A stretch of DNA of 14,686 nucleotides from an uncultured Pseudomonadota bacterium (GCA_903918705.1 CAIXFP010000757.1:1-14686), one strand, 5' to 3'; shown: positions 1 through 7,384, counted from the stretch's first letter. Program-made: numbers and translations. The notes: generated from the sequence alone by a model not told the origin.

Positions 1-2713
1 CGCCGGCCAGGCCCAGTGCGAGCAGGGCGCCGACCCCGGCGGAGGGCAGGGTGGAGAGGATGGTGACGGGATGGATGTAGCTCTCATAGAGGACGCCCAG
101 GACGATGTACATGGTCACCACGGCGGCCAGCACCAGCAGCAGGGTATTGGTCAGCGAGGCCTGGAACGCCAGGGCGGCGCCCTGGAAACTGGTCTCGATG
201 CTGGCCGGCATGCGCAGCCCGGCCTCGGCGTCCTTGATCGCGTTCACCGCGGCGCCCAGGGACGCCCCCGGCGCCAGGTTGAATGACACGGTGGCGGCCG
301 GGAACTGGCCGACGTGGTTGATGACCAGGGAGGTGGCGCGTTCGCTCACCCTGGCCACCGAGGACAGGGGCACCTGCTGGCCGCCGGCGGTGGGCAGGTA
401 GATCGCATCCAGGGCGGCCAGGCCCACCTTGAAGCCGGGCTTCACTTCCAGGATCACGCGGTACTGGTTGGACTGGGTGAAGATGGTGGAAATCAGGCGC
501 TGGCCGAAGGCGTCGTAAAGCGCGTTGTCGATGGCCGTGGTGGTGATGCCGAGGCGGCCGGCGGCATCGCGGTCGATTTCGACGTAGGCCTGGAGCCCCT
601 GGTTCTGCAGGTCCGAAGTGACGTCCACCAGTTGCGGCAACTGGCGCAGCCGCTCCACCAGTTGCGGCACCCACTGGCCCAGTTCGGCGGAATTCGGCGT
701 TTCCAGCATGAACTGGTATTGGGTGCGGGAGACGCGGTCCTCCACGGTCAGATCCTGCACCGGCTGCATGTACAGGTTGATGCCCGGCACGTGGCGGGTG
801 TTGTCCGCTAGGCGGCGGATCACCGCGCTGGCCGAGATCTGGCGTTCCTTCAGGGGTTTCAGGGTGATCAGCATGCGCCCGCTGTTGAGGGTGGGGTTGC
901 TGCCGTCGACGCCGATGAAGGAGGACAGGTTGGCCACGGCCTGATCCTTGAGTATCTCCCGCGCCAGGGATTGCTGCAGATCCGCCATGGCGGCGAAGGA
1001 CACGGTTTGGGGCGCCTCGGTGGTGGCCTGGATGATGCCGGTGTCCTGGACCGGGAAGAAGCCTTTCGGAATCCAGAAATACAGCAGCACGGTCAGCACC
1101 ACGGTGGCGCCGGCCACCAGCAGGGTGGCGCCCTGGTGTTCCAGCACCCAGGCCAGGGCGCGGCCGTACCAGGCGATGGCGGCCTCGAACAAATGGCCGA
1201 CCTTGCGCTGGAACGGCCCCTGGCTCTCCTCGGGGATGTGGCGCAGCAGGCGGGCGCACAGCATGGGGGTCAGGGTCAGCGACACCACGGCGGAAATCAG
1301 GATGGCCACTGCCAGGGTGATGGCGAATTCGTGGAACAAGCGCCCCACCACGTCGCCCATGAACAGGAGCGGGATCAGCACCGCGATGAGGGAGAAGGTC
1401 AGGGAAATGATGGTGAAGCCGATCTGCTTCGAGCCCTTGAGGGCCGCTTCCAGGGGCGTCTCGCCCTGCTCCACGTAGCGGGCCACGTTCTCGATCATGA
1501 CGATGGCGTCGTCCACCACGAAGCCGGTGGCGATGGTCAGCGCCATCAGGGTCAGGTTGTTGATGGAAAACCCGGCCAGGTACATGAAGCCGAAGGTGCC
1601 CACCAGGGACACCGGCACCGCCAGGCTGGGTATCAGGGTGGCGGGCAGGTTGCGCAGGAACAGGAAGATCACCATCACCACCAGGGCCACCGCCAGCAGC
1701 AGCTCGAACTGCACGTCCGCCACCGAGGCGCGGATGGTGGTGGTGCGGTCCGCCAGCAGCCCCAGATCGATGGACGCCGGCAGGCTGGTGCGCAGTTGCG
1801 GCAGGGCATTCTTGACCCGGTCGGCCACCTCGATGACGTTGGCGCCGGGCTGCCGCTGCACGTTGAGGATCACCGCCTCGCTGGTGTCGGACCAGGCGGC
1901 GAGACGGGCGTTCTCGGCATCGTCGACGATGTCGGCGACGTCGCGCAGGCGCACCGGGGCGCCGTTTTTGTAAGCCACCACCAGGCCGCCGTACTCGGCG
2001 GCGGACTTGAGCTGGTCGTTGGCGTCGATGGTGGAGGCGCGCTGGGCGCCGTCGAAACTGCCCTTGGCGATGTTGACGTTGCCGCTGCCGATGGCGCTGC
2101 GCAAATCCTCCAGCGACATGCCGACGTCGGCCAGGGCCTTGGGGTTGGCCTGCACCCGCACCGCCGGCCGCCGTCCTCCGGCGATGCTGACCAGGCCGAC
2201 CCCGGGAATCTGGGAAATCTTCATGGCGACGCGGGATTCCACCAGGTCGTGCATGCGCGGCACCGGCAGTGACGGCGAGGTGACCGCGATGGTGAGGATG
2301 GGCGCGTCGGCCGGGTTGACCTTGCTGTACACCGGCGGCAGGGGCAGGTCCGTGGGCAGCAGGTTGGAGGCCGCGTTGATGGCCGCCTGCACTTCCTGCT
2401 CGGCCACGTCCAGGGTCACGGCGAGGCTGAAGCGCAGGGTGATCACCGAAGCGCCGCCGGAACTGCTGGAGGACATCTGGCTCAAGCCCGGCATCTGGCC
2501 GAACTGGCGTTCCAGGGGGGCGGTGATGGAAGAGGTCACCACTTCCGGGCTGGCGCCGGGATACAGGGCCATGACCTGGATGGTGGGGTAGTCCACCTCG
2601 GGCAGGGCCGAGAGGGGCAGCAGCCGGTAGGCCACGAAACCCGCCAGGAGGATCGCCACCATGATCAGGGAGGTGGCGATGGGGCGGAGGATGAACAGGC
2701 GGGACGGGTTCAT
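1..2713 (-). CDS. mdtB: RND efflux permease, MdtB/MuxB type (partial, C-terminus beyond window)
   Basis: Inner-membrane proton-driven pump subunit that works as a trimer with the MdtA-like adaptor encoded upstream and an outer-membrane channel, exporting drugs or other amphiphiles. The start is ATG at 2713. The N-terminus (MNPSRLFILRPIATSLIMVA) followed by ALPEVDYPTIQV, YPGASPEVVTS, APLERQFGQMPG and SSSSSGGASVITL closely matches my memory of E. coli MdtB. A transmembrane segment lies at about residues 12-30. The proton-relay Asp pair is intact in GFVVDDAIVMI (residues 401-402). Near the left edge, TMYIVLGVLYESYIHPVTIL (from about residue 867) is again MdtB/C-like. About 904 codons are visible of a family length near 1040, so the last ~130 residues are missing. 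The frame checks at both ends with no frameshift. The start overlaps the upstream small membrane gene by 4 bases (ATGA). An mdtC-like gene may follow beyond the edge (inference). The substrate is unknown. Confidence 0.95.
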   Translation of the reverse strand, partial: MNPSRLFILRPIATSLIMVAILLAGFVAYRLLPLSALPEVDYPTIQVMALYPGASPEVVTSSITAPLERQFGQMPGLSQMSSSSSGGASVITLRFSLAVTLDVAEQEVQAAINAASNLLPTDLPLPPVYSKVNPADAPILTIAVTSPSLPVPRMHDLVESRVAMKISQIPGVGLVSIAGGRRPAVRVQANPKALADVGMSLEDLRSAIGSGNVNIAKGSFDGAQRASTIDANDQLKSAAEYGGLVVAYKNGAPVRLRDVADIVDDAENARLAAWSDTSEAVILNVQRQPGANVIEVADRVKNALPQLRTSLPASIDLGLLADRTTTIRASVADVQFELLLAVALVVMVIFLFLRNLPATLIPSLAVPVSLVGTFGFMYLAGFSINNLTLMALTIATGFVVDDAIVMIENVARYVEQGETPLEAALKGSKQIGFTIISLTFSLIAVLIPLLFMGDVVGRLFHEFAITLAVAILISAVVSLTLTPMLCARLLRHIPEESQGPFQRKVGHLFEAAIAWYGRALAWVLEHQGATLLVAGATVVLTVLLYFWIPKGFFPVQDTGIIQATTEAPQTVSFAAMADLQQSLAREILKDQAVANLSSFIGVDGSNPTLNSGRMLITLKPLKERQISASAVIRRLADNTRHVPGINLYMQPVQDLTVEDRVSRTQYQFMLETPNSAELGQWVPQLVERLRQLPQLVDVTSDLQNQGLQAYVEIDRDAAGRLGITTTAIDNALYDAFGQRLISTIFTQSNQYRVILEVKPGFKVGLAALDAIYLPTAGGQQVPLSSVARVSERATSLVINHVGQFPAATVSFNLAPGASLGAAVNAIKDAEAGLRMPASIETSFQGAALAFQASLTNTLLLVLAAVVTMYIVLGVLYESYIHPVTILSTLPSAGVGALLALGLAG

Positions 2714-3087
2714 AGGTAGCGCATGCCGTAGACCAGGCCCAGGCAGGCGATGCCCATCACCACCATGGCGGCGAGGAATACCCGTTCGGCGACGAGTTCG
2801 ATGTGATGCAACCGCCCACGCGTTCGCGAGCGCATGGCCCAGTAGGCGAGCAGGCCGGCGGCCACGAACATCACCGCGTCGATGCTGACCAGGTCGTCGA
2901 CGATGGTCTCGATGCGGCGCAGGGTGACCACCACCCGGATCAGGCCAATGGCGGTAAGACACACGCCCACCATGGTGGCGGACACCGTGAGGATGTGGAC
3001 GCTCAGATCCTCGTCGAAGGCTGCCTGGTCCGGCTCGCCGGCCAAGCTCTTCCGAAGTGTGCCGATGCGCAAGGGCCGCGTACTCAC
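2710..3087 (-). CDS. Small three-helix membrane protein embedded in the RND operon
   Basis: A 125-residue protein of unknown function. After a hydrophilic N-terminus (1-28), hydrophobic segments lie at about residues 32-54, 67-85 and 103-121, separated by short charged loops (LRRIETIVDDL; RSRTRGRLHH), so an inner-membrane protein is predicted. The motif DEDLSVHILTVSATMVGVCL resembles that of an uncharacterised bacterial membrane-protein family I recall only as hypothetical. The start is GTG at 3087; the first ATG would be residue 39, inside the first helix, so GTG is much more likely. It overlaps the end of the adaptor gene (GTGA) and its own stop overlaps the permease start (ATGA), which implies translational coupling. 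The position suggests an accessory or assembly subunit of the pump, but nothing in the sequence proves this. Confidence 0.85.
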   Translation of the reverse strand: MSTRPLRIGTLRKSLAGEPDQAAFDEDLSVHILTVSATMVGVCLTAIGLIRVVVTLRRIETIVDDLVSIDAVMFVAAGLLAYWAMRSRTRGRLHHIELVAERVFLAAMVVMGIACLGLVYGMRYL

Positions 3088-4325
3088 GGCTTCTGCCCGG
3101 GCGCGCCGGAAGGTTTGTGTCCCCAGCCCTTGCCGCCTTTCTGGCCGGCGCCACCGGCGGCCCTGGCGCGGGTGGCGGCATCGATGATTTCCACCCGGGC
3201 GCCATCGCGCAGCTTGTCGGTGCCGTCGGTGACCACCCGGTTGCCCGGCTGCAACGGGCCGTCCACCGCGATACGGTCGCCATCCACCGGACCCGGGGTG
3301 ACCTGCACCGAGGCCACCTTGCCGTCCTGGTCGGCGACGTAGACGAAGGGGCCGCGGGCGCCCTGCAGCAGGGCGGCGCCGGGAATCACCAGCGCGTCCT
3401 TGCGGGTGCCGATGAGCAGGCGGGTGTTGACGAACTGGTTGGGGAACAGCACGCCATCCTGGTTGGAAAACTCCGCCTTCAGCTTGATGGTGTCGGTGCT
3501 GGTGTCGATCTGGTTGTCGGTGCTGAGCAGGCGGCCCCGCGCCAGGCGGATTTTCTGTTCCCGATCCCAGGCCTCCACCACGAGTTCGCCGCGATTCTGG
3601 TTGATGCCGGGCAGGAAGCTCTCGGGAATCGCGAACACCACGGTCATGGGCTGAACCTGGGCGATGCTGGCGATGCCGTTGGCGTCGGCGGCATGGATCT
3701 GGTTGCCGGGATCGACCTGGCGCAGGCCGATGCGGCCGCTGACCGGGGCGATGGTGCTGGCGTATTCCAGTTGCAGCCGGGCGCTGGCCACCTGGGCCTT
3801 GTCGTTCTCGACGCTGCCCTGATACTGGCGCACCAGCGCGTCCTGGGTGTCCAGTTGCTGTCTGGAAATGGAATCCTTGGCCCAGAGGTCGCGGTAGCGC
3901 GCCAGGTCCAGGCGAGCGTTGTCCAGGAGGGCGGCGTCGCGGGCCAGTTGGCCGTTGGCCTGGTCCAGTTGCGCCTGGAACGGGCGTGGGTCCACCTCGG
4001 CCAGCAATTGCCCCTGTTTCACCATCTGGCCTTCGCGGAAATGCACCCGCATCAGTTGGCCGTCGACCCGGGTGCGCACGGTCACCAGATTGCGCGGCAC
4101 CGCGGTGCCCACGGCGGAAACCCAGATGGGCACGTCGGCGCGCTGAACCACGGCCACGGATACCGGCTGCGGCCGGTTGCCGCCACCCGCGCCGCCGCGC
4201 GCCCCGTTGGCCGCGCCGGCGTCGGGAGCCGGCGCCGAACGGTGAGTCCAGTAATAACCGCCGCCGACGGCGAGCAGCAGGGCAAGAATCGCCACCCCTT
4301 TGTTGCGCGCAAGAAAAGACTGCAT
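3084..4325 (-). CDS. mdtA: RND periplasmic adaptor (membrane fusion protein), MdtA/MuxA type
   Basis: A 413-residue HlyD/MFP-family adaptor linking the inner-membrane RND pump to an outer-membrane channel. A single N-terminal membrane anchor lies at about residues 9-26 (VAILALLLAVGGGYYW), followed by a Gly/Ala-rich linker (35-50). The lipoyl-like half-motif is at about 80-115 (VDGQLMRVHFREGQMVKQGQ, then LLAEVDPRPFQ). An alpha-hairpin/coiled coil follows at about 115-190, then a second lipoyl half (TIAPVSGRIGLRQVDPGNQI), a beta-barrel with FPNQFVNTRLLIGT, and a membrane-proximal domain ending near residue 390. The C-terminus is a low-complexity Gly/Lys tail. The ATG at 4325 has a modest AAAGG Shine-Dalgarno. 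It is the first gene of the pump operon; the 93-base gap upstream separates it from the small envelope gene at 4419-4628. The length is as expected for MdtA (about 415). Confidence 0.93.
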   Translation of the reverse strand: MQSFLARNKGVAILALLLAVGGGYYWTHRSAPAPDAGAANGARGGAGGGNRPQPVSVAVVQRADVPIWVSAVGTAVPRNLVTVRTRVDGQLMRVHFREGQMVKQGQLLAEVDPRPFQAQLDQANGQLARDAALLDNARLDLARYRDLWAKDSISRQQLDTQDALVRQYQGSVENDKAQVASARLQLEYASTIAPVSGRIGLRQVDPGNQIHAADANGIASIAQVQPMTVVFAIPESFLPGINQNRGELVVEAWDREQKIRLARGRLLSTDNQIDTSTDTIKLKAEFSNQDGVLFPNQFVNTRLLIGTRKDALVIPGAALLQGARGPFVYVADQDGKVASVQVTPGPVDGDRIAVDGPLQPGNRVVTDGTDKLRDGARVEIIDAATRARAAGGAGQKGGKGWGHKPSGAPGQKP

Positions 4326-4352
4326 GGATTGCCTTTCGAACCTGGTTATGTA

Positions 4353-4368
4353 GCCGTCGCGAGACGGC
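4353..4368 (-). other. Short perfect hairpin upstream of the pump adaptor gene
   Basis: A 6-base perfect inverted repeat (GCCGTC / GACGGC) around a 4-base loop, GCGA on the + strand and TCGC on the - strand. It lies in the 93-base spacer between the 69-aa gene and mdtA, about 28 bases before the mdtA start. There is no T-run after it on the - strand, so a rho-independent terminator is not supported; a leader or operator structure is possible. Function unknown. Confidence 0.3.
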
Positions 4369-4418
4369 GCGGGCCGGCGTGGAAAGCCGCCATTCTCAAC
4401 CAGGGAGGGCGGCCCTGC

Positions 4419-4628
4419 CTATGGTTGATCGGGACTGGCGGCCGCGGTCAGAGCCACGACGGGATCGGCCAGCGGCGGATAGGTGAAATAGGGTGGGTAG
4501 AACCAGGGAACGATGGGTAGGCCCAGGCCGATGCCGAAACCGTCCTGGCCCCGTTCCGCCAGGGTGGCGGCGCCGTCGATGGCCCCCGCCGCGATGGCCA
4601 GGCCAAGGGCGATACGGGAGGTCTTCAT
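4419..4628 (-). CDS. Small exported Pro/Tyr-rich protein, 69 aa
   Basis: A short secreted protein of unknown function. The ATG at 4628 is chosen because it follows a good Shine-Dalgarno (AAGGAG, 6 bases before the ATG) and begins a signal peptide (MKTSRIALGLAIAAGAIDGA). The frame is open upstream, but that part lacks signal character. The mature part contains GIGLGLPIVPWFYPPYFTYP, which matches NLGIPVGPWYYPPYYAYPP in the 121-aa protein at 6855-7220. The two genes also share leader bases AACAAGGAG followed one base later by CATCATGAA, so they look like paralogues. This copy ends soon after the motif and lacks the Cys-containing C-terminal half of its relative; it may be a shortened duplicate. 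It lies 46 bases after the Spy-like gene and is probably co-transcribed with it. Confidence 0.7.
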   Translation of the reverse strand: MKTSRIALGLAIAAGAIDGAATLAERGQDGFGIGLGLPIVPWFYPPYFTYPPLADPVVALTAAASPDQP

Positions 4629-4674
4629 GATGGCTCCTTGTTCTCGAGGTTGGCTGGCCACGCCTTGCCGCCGT

Positions 4675-5151
4675 TCAGTCCCGGCGCATCTCGTGGTGGC
4701 GCATGTGCTCACGCCGTTCCAGCAGGCCGCGCAAGGTCTGGCGCTGCTCTTCGGTCAATACCTGTTTCATTTCCGAGCGCATCTGCTTGCGCGCCACGAT
4801 CAGGGCCGCCAGGGTCTTGCCCTGGGCGGCCGCCGCATCCTGCAACCCGGCGTCGCCCGCGTCCATTTTCTCCAGCGCCTGGCGGTTGTCGGCCAGAGAG
4901 TGGCGCAGCTCGCGCAACTGGGGCCGGTACTTTTCGAATATGGCGCGCATGGACTGGCGCTGTTCCCGGCTCAGGTGCAGGCGCTCCGCCAGACGGCGCC
5001 AGCCATGTCTATGCTCGCCGGCTTCAAAGCGTTGGCAATGCTGCACCTGCCGTTGCTCGGGGGCGTCGTCGTAGGCCTGGGAAAGTATGGGGTGGCCGAG
5101 CAGGCCGAGGGCGATGGCGCTCGTGGCCAGGAAGGCGGTGCGGGTATCCAT
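4675..5151 (-). CDS. Spy/CpxP-family periplasmic protein
   Basis: A 158-residue exported, mostly helical protein of the Spy/CpxP (LTxxQ motif) family, whose members act as ATP-independent periplasmic chaperones, stress sensors or metal-binding proteins. The signal peptide covers about residues 1-26 (MDTRTAFLATSAIALGLLGH..., cleavage likely after SQA). Two LTxxQ-type motifs are visible, LSREQ at 60-64 and LTEEQ at 132-136, with charged amphipathic helices between and after them. The C-terminus MRHHEMRRD is rich in His and Met, which could bind metal (inference). The ATG at 5151 has AAGGAG just upstream; a longer in-frame extension to 5238 would bury the signal peptide. A 172-base gap separates it from the preceding DUF6515 gene, so it may have its own promoter, though I found no convincing -35/-10 pair. 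Confidence 0.85.
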   Translation of the reverse strand: MDTRTAFLATSAIALGLLGHPILSQAYDDAPEQRQVQHCQRFEAGEHRHGWRRLAERLHLSREQRQSMRAIFEKYRPQLRELRHSLADNRQALEKMDAGDAGLQDAAAAQGKTLAALIVARKQMRSEMKQVLTEEQRQTLRGLLERREHMRHHEMRRD

Positions 5152-5290
5152 GGGAACTCCTTGGGTCAAGTCTGGAACAAATCCGGGCGGCGATCCTGCT
5201 TCCGCCCTGGAACCCATCGTAGGCCCGCCCTCCGTCAAGGAGTGTCAGTCCCAAGCAAAGTCGTGTAAGGGTTTGCAAGCCGGTGTGCCG

Positions 5291-5314
5291 GCCGGGACGG
5301 CGGGCCGCCCCGGC
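5291..5314 (-). terminator. Possible terminator hairpin after the DUF6515 gene
   Basis: Nine bases before the end of the DUF6515 gene on the + strand (just downstream of its stop in the direction of transcription) is an inverted repeat. GCCGGG pairs with CCCGGC, then one mismatch, then CGGC pairs with GCCG across a very short loop. The stem is extremely GC-rich and lies between two genes with a 172-base spacer. There is no following T-run on the - strand, so it is a weak candidate for an intrinsic terminator; it may instead attenuate or protect the transcript. Confidence 0.35.
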
Positions 5315-5323
5315 GGGTCCGGC

Positions 5324-5503
5324 TTAGCGGGCCGTATAGCCGCGGGCGTCCAGGCAGGCGCCGGCGGCGCGCTGGAAATCGGCGCGGCGGCTGTCGGCCG
5401 GGGGTGAACGGAGCGGGTCGTAGCCGGTCTGGTTGACCGCCCAATCGGTACATTGCGCGCGGTCGGACGCCATTTGCGCGGCGCTCTGGCCGTTCCTGGG
5501 ATA
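5324..5503 (-). repeat. Copy 1 of a 59-residue duplicated C-terminal tail
   Basis: The last 59 codons plus stop of the DUF6515-like gene. Aligned without gaps to the last 59 codons of the adjacent lipoprotein gene (6111-6290), 38 of 59 residues are identical by hand count. Conserved points are YPR.GQS, DR..C, W...QTGY, RR.D, QRA, AC and RGYTAR. The two conserved Cys could form a disulfide (inference). Confidence 0.8.
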
Positions 5504-6076
5504 GACCATCAGGCCGTCCTGAGCGCCTGCCGGCGCGGGGGGCGCGTAGTTTGGCGGCGGCGCCGGAGGCATGCCGACGGGGGGCGGCGGGGGCTGCATG
5601 ACGATGGCGTCGTCCGGGGGGGGCGCGACCACTGTGTAACCGCCCTGGCCGGCCATGTAATAGACGCCATTGGCGTAGTAGTAAGGGGTGGATTGGTACC
5701 ACACCGTCGAATAATCCGGCGGCAGCACCGGTATCGCCACGCCGAACGGTGGCGTCACCACGACGTAACCGTGCCTCGCGGGCCGGAACCAGACCCCGGC
5801 CTGGAAGAACAGGTGGCCGCCGCGGAGGCCGATGTCGAGGTGGCCGGGAGGCAGAACCGATACGGAATAGCCCAGCGCCGGGTAATAATGGTTGTGGTGG
5901 AAGCGCGCATCGAGCACCCAGTGGTCGGAACGATAGGGGCGATCAAAACGCTCATGCCGCTCGTGGTGCTCGCGATCATCGCGGTCGGCATAAGCCGGCG
6001 CGACGGCGCCCACGGCCATCAGGCCGGCGAGCAGCAGGCCCAGGGTGGCGGGGCCAGGTTTGCGTGGGGTTTTCAT
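5324..6076 (-). CDS. Exported DUF6515-like envelope protein with a repeated C-terminal tail
   Basis: A 250-residue secreted protein of unknown function. The signal peptide is residues 1-30 (cleavage after APAYA), then a His/Arg/Asp-rich stretch (DDREHHERHERFDRPYRSDH). Next is a beta/aromatic-rich region with GYVVVTPPFGVAIPVLPPDY and YYYANGVYYM, typical of the DUF6515 proteins I recall. A Pro-rich linker (about 155-190) leads to a 59-residue tail starting YPRNGQS and ending LDARGYTAR. The same tail ends the neighbouring Gly-zipper lipoprotein. The ATG at 6076 follows AGGAG with proper spacing. It starts 34 bases after the lipoprotein gene and is likely in the same operon. The family assignment is from memory and only moderately sure; secretion is well supported. 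Confidence 0.8.
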   Translation of the reverse strand: MKTPRKPGPATLGLLLAGLMAVGAVAPAYADRDDREHHERHERFDRPYRSDHWVLDARFHHNHYYPALGYSVSVLPPGHLDIGLRGGHLFFQAGVWFRPARHGYVVVTPPFGVAIPVLPPDYSTVWYQSTPYYYANGVYYMAGQGGYTVVAPPPDDAIVMQPPPPPVGMPPAPPPNYAPPAPAGAQDGLMVYPRNGQSAAQMASDRAQCTDWAVNQTGYDPLRSPPADSRRADFQRAAGACLDARGYTAR

Positions 6077-6110
6077 GGGGACTCCTGTTGAACGATGGCG
6101 TCAGACCGCC

Positions 6111-6290
6111 TTATCTGGCCGTGTAGCCGCGGCCATCGAGACAGGCGGCGGCGGCGCGTTGATAGTCGCCGCGGCGAGGATCGCCGGCGGCACCCCTCCC
6201 GGGTTCATACCCGGTCTGGTCGCTGGCCCAGGTGGCGCAGGCGCGCCGATCCGCCGCAGTCTGGGCTTCAGACTGGCCGTGCCTGGGGTA
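6111..6290 (-). repeat. Copy 2 of the 59-residue duplicated C-terminal tail
   Basis: The last 59 codons plus stop of the Gly-zipper lipoprotein gene, the partner of 5324-5503. It starts YPRHGQS and ends LDGRGYTAR. Ungapped similarity stops just upstream in the Pro-rich linkers, while the N-terminal domains of the two proteins are unrelated. Confidence 0.8.
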
Positions 6291-6845
6291 AACGAACAGC
6301 TGTCCGGCGCCGTTGCTCTCCGCCATGGGCGGTGGCGGCATGTTGGGAGCGGGTGGTGGCGGCATGCTGGCACCCGGCGGCGGCGCGTAGCTGTTGCTGG
6401 AGCGTTGCTCCTGCAAGTGGCCGGACACCGGCACCCGGTCGCCCTTCTCGTACATGCACTGGACGTAAGCATTGTCGTAACGCCGCTGGGTGCCATGGGC
6501 GGAGCGTTGCGAGGTCTCGGTGCCGATCAACCCGCCCATGAGCAGGCCGGTACCGGCACCGGCGCCGGCACCATTATGGCCACCCAGGGCCGCGCCGGCG
6601 GCCGCGCCGATCAGGGTGCCGACCGCCGCGCTGCTGATGCCGCTATCCACGGCATTCTGGTTGGCCGTCTTGCCGCCGCTCATTTGCAGGGCGAAATCCC
6701 GGCAATAGGCATCGTCGGCGCGGAACTGGTCGAGGTTCCTGCCCGTTCCGGGCATGGCCATCACGCTGGGGCCGTCGGGCACCGTGGCGCAGGCGGCCAG
6801 GGCCACGGCCAGGGCGAAAGGAGTTAAACGGGATATGTGCAGCAT
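6111..6845 (-). CDS. Gly-zipper outer-membrane lipoprotein with a repeated C-terminal tail
   Basis: A 244-residue predicted lipoprotein of unknown function. The lipobox is L16-A-A-C19 (ALAVALAACATVP), with no Asp after the Cys, which favours outer-membrane sorting. Residues about 66-108 form a glycine zipper (AAVGTLIGAAAGAALGG, then GAGAGAGTGLLMGGLIGT), as in YMGG-like Gly-zipper proteins that pack in or on membranes. It is followed by YDNAYVQCMYEKGDRVPVSG, a segment common in that family. A Pro-rich linker (about 150-175) leads to the 59-residue tail shared with the DUF6515-like protein. Of two possible ATGs, the one at 6845 is 6 bases after AGGAG; the one at 6851 abuts the Shine-Dalgarno with no spacing and is less likely. 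It begins 9 bases after the upstream gene's stop, and the Shine-Dalgarno overlaps that stop codon. Confidence 0.85.
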   Translation of the reverse strand: MLHISRLTPFALAVALAACATVPDGPSVMAMPGTGRNLDQFRADDAYCRDFALQMSGGKTANQNAVDSGISSAAVGTLIGAAAGAALGGHNGAGAGAGTGLLMGGLIGTETSQRSAHGTQRRYDNAYVQCMYEKGDRVPVSGHLQEQRSSNSYAPPPGASMPPPPAPNMPPPPMAESNGAGQLFVYPRHGQSEAQTAADRRACATWASDQTGYEPGRGAAGDPRRGDYQRAAAACLDGRGYTAR

Positions 6846-6854
6846 GGTCATCTC

Positions 6855-7220
6855 CTAGCGAGGCCCGGGTGTCTGCGGCGCTTGCGGCAGCACCGTCATC
6901 CAGCCGCTCGGGCATTGGTTGACGTAAGGGTAGTAACCCGATGGATTGGGGCAGTAATACCAGTAGCTCGTCGCGGCCGGGGCGGCGGCTTGCGCACCCT
7001 TTTCGATATACACGGGCGGCGCGGACGGCTCGCTATAGACCGGGACGGCGACCACCGGCGGGTAGGCGTAGTAGGGCGGGTAGTACCAGGGTCCGACCGG
7101 GATGCCGAGGTTGATGCCGAAGGAAACATGGCCGTGGCCGCCATGGTCGGCCCAGGCGGCGCCGCAGCCGAGGGTGGCCGCCAGCAGGGCGATTCCCGTC
7201 AGTAATTTCACATGTTTCAT
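6855..7220 (-). CDS. Small exported Pro/Tyr-rich protein, 121 aa
   Basis: A secreted protein of unknown function. The ATG at 7220 follows AAGGAG and begins a signal peptide (MKHVKLLTGIALLAATLGCG, cleavage likely after AWA at about residue 24); the frame extends to 7274 but without signal character. The mature part begins with a His/Gly stretch (DHGGHGH), then NLGIPVGPWYYPPYYAYPPV. Its C-terminal half holds YWYYCPNPSGYYPYVNQCP, a two-Cys motif I recall from many short uncharacterised proteobacterial envelope proteins. It heads the envelope cluster, opposite the yceI-like gene, and its stop overlaps the Shine-Dalgarno of the lipoprotein gene. The 69-aa protein at 4419-4628 is a probable paralogue. 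Confidence 0.8.
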   Translation of the reverse strand: MKHVKLLTGIALLAATLGCGAAWADHGGHGHVSFGINLGIPVGPWYYPPYYAYPPVVAVPVYSEPSAPPVYIEKGAQAAAPAATSYWYYCPNPSGYYPYVNQCPSGWMTVLPQAPQTPGPR

Positions 7221-7355
7221 GATGACTCCTTGTTGCCTGGTCGTAAGGTGAGGAGGCGGTCCGGCAGCCCTCAAAGCGCCGCCGTTCGCCTCACCCCCAG
7301 TATGGATTGCCCACGCAACCGCGGCGTGTCGAACTGTAACAAGGTGTTTCCTGGC

Positions 7356-7384
7356 CTTCCGGCCCCTTTGCGCAGGTTTACACT
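7356..7384 (+). promoter_or_regulatory. Weak candidate promoter for the YceI-like gene
   Basis: In the 200-base divergent spacer (7221-7420), TACACT at 7379-7384 matches 4 of 6 bases of the sigma-70 -10 box. The -35 position 17 bases upstream (CTTCCG) is poor. Transcription would begin about 30 bases before the ATG at 7421, leaving room for the AGGAG Shine-Dalgarno. No convincing promoter was found for the - strand gene starting at 7220, although one is expected here. Confidence 0.2.

Noticed and set aside
84..1259. 391-codon open frame on the - strand within the permease
   Set aside because: Out of frame with the permease, Pro/Arg/Gly-rich, no motifs. The true frame holds the MYIVLGVLYESYIHP motif.
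971..2272. 433-codon open frame on the + strand opposite the RND permease
   Set aside because: Gln/His/Gly-rich artefact of GC-rich third positions; the permease frame is unbroken and carries family motifs.
4353..4368. Intrinsic terminator before mdtA
   Set aside because: The 6-base stem is perfect, but no T-run follows on the - strand; kept only as a structure of unknown role.
3057..4520. 487-codon open frame on the + strand opposite mdtA
   Set aside because: Low-complexity His/Gly/Val-rich translation with no motif, opposite an unambiguous adaptor gene.
5270..5290. Sigma-54-like promoter before the Spy-like gene
   Set aside because: On the - strand GGCAC and TTGCA are present, but GG and GC are 11 bases apart instead of 10, and the site abuts the hairpin at 5291-5314.
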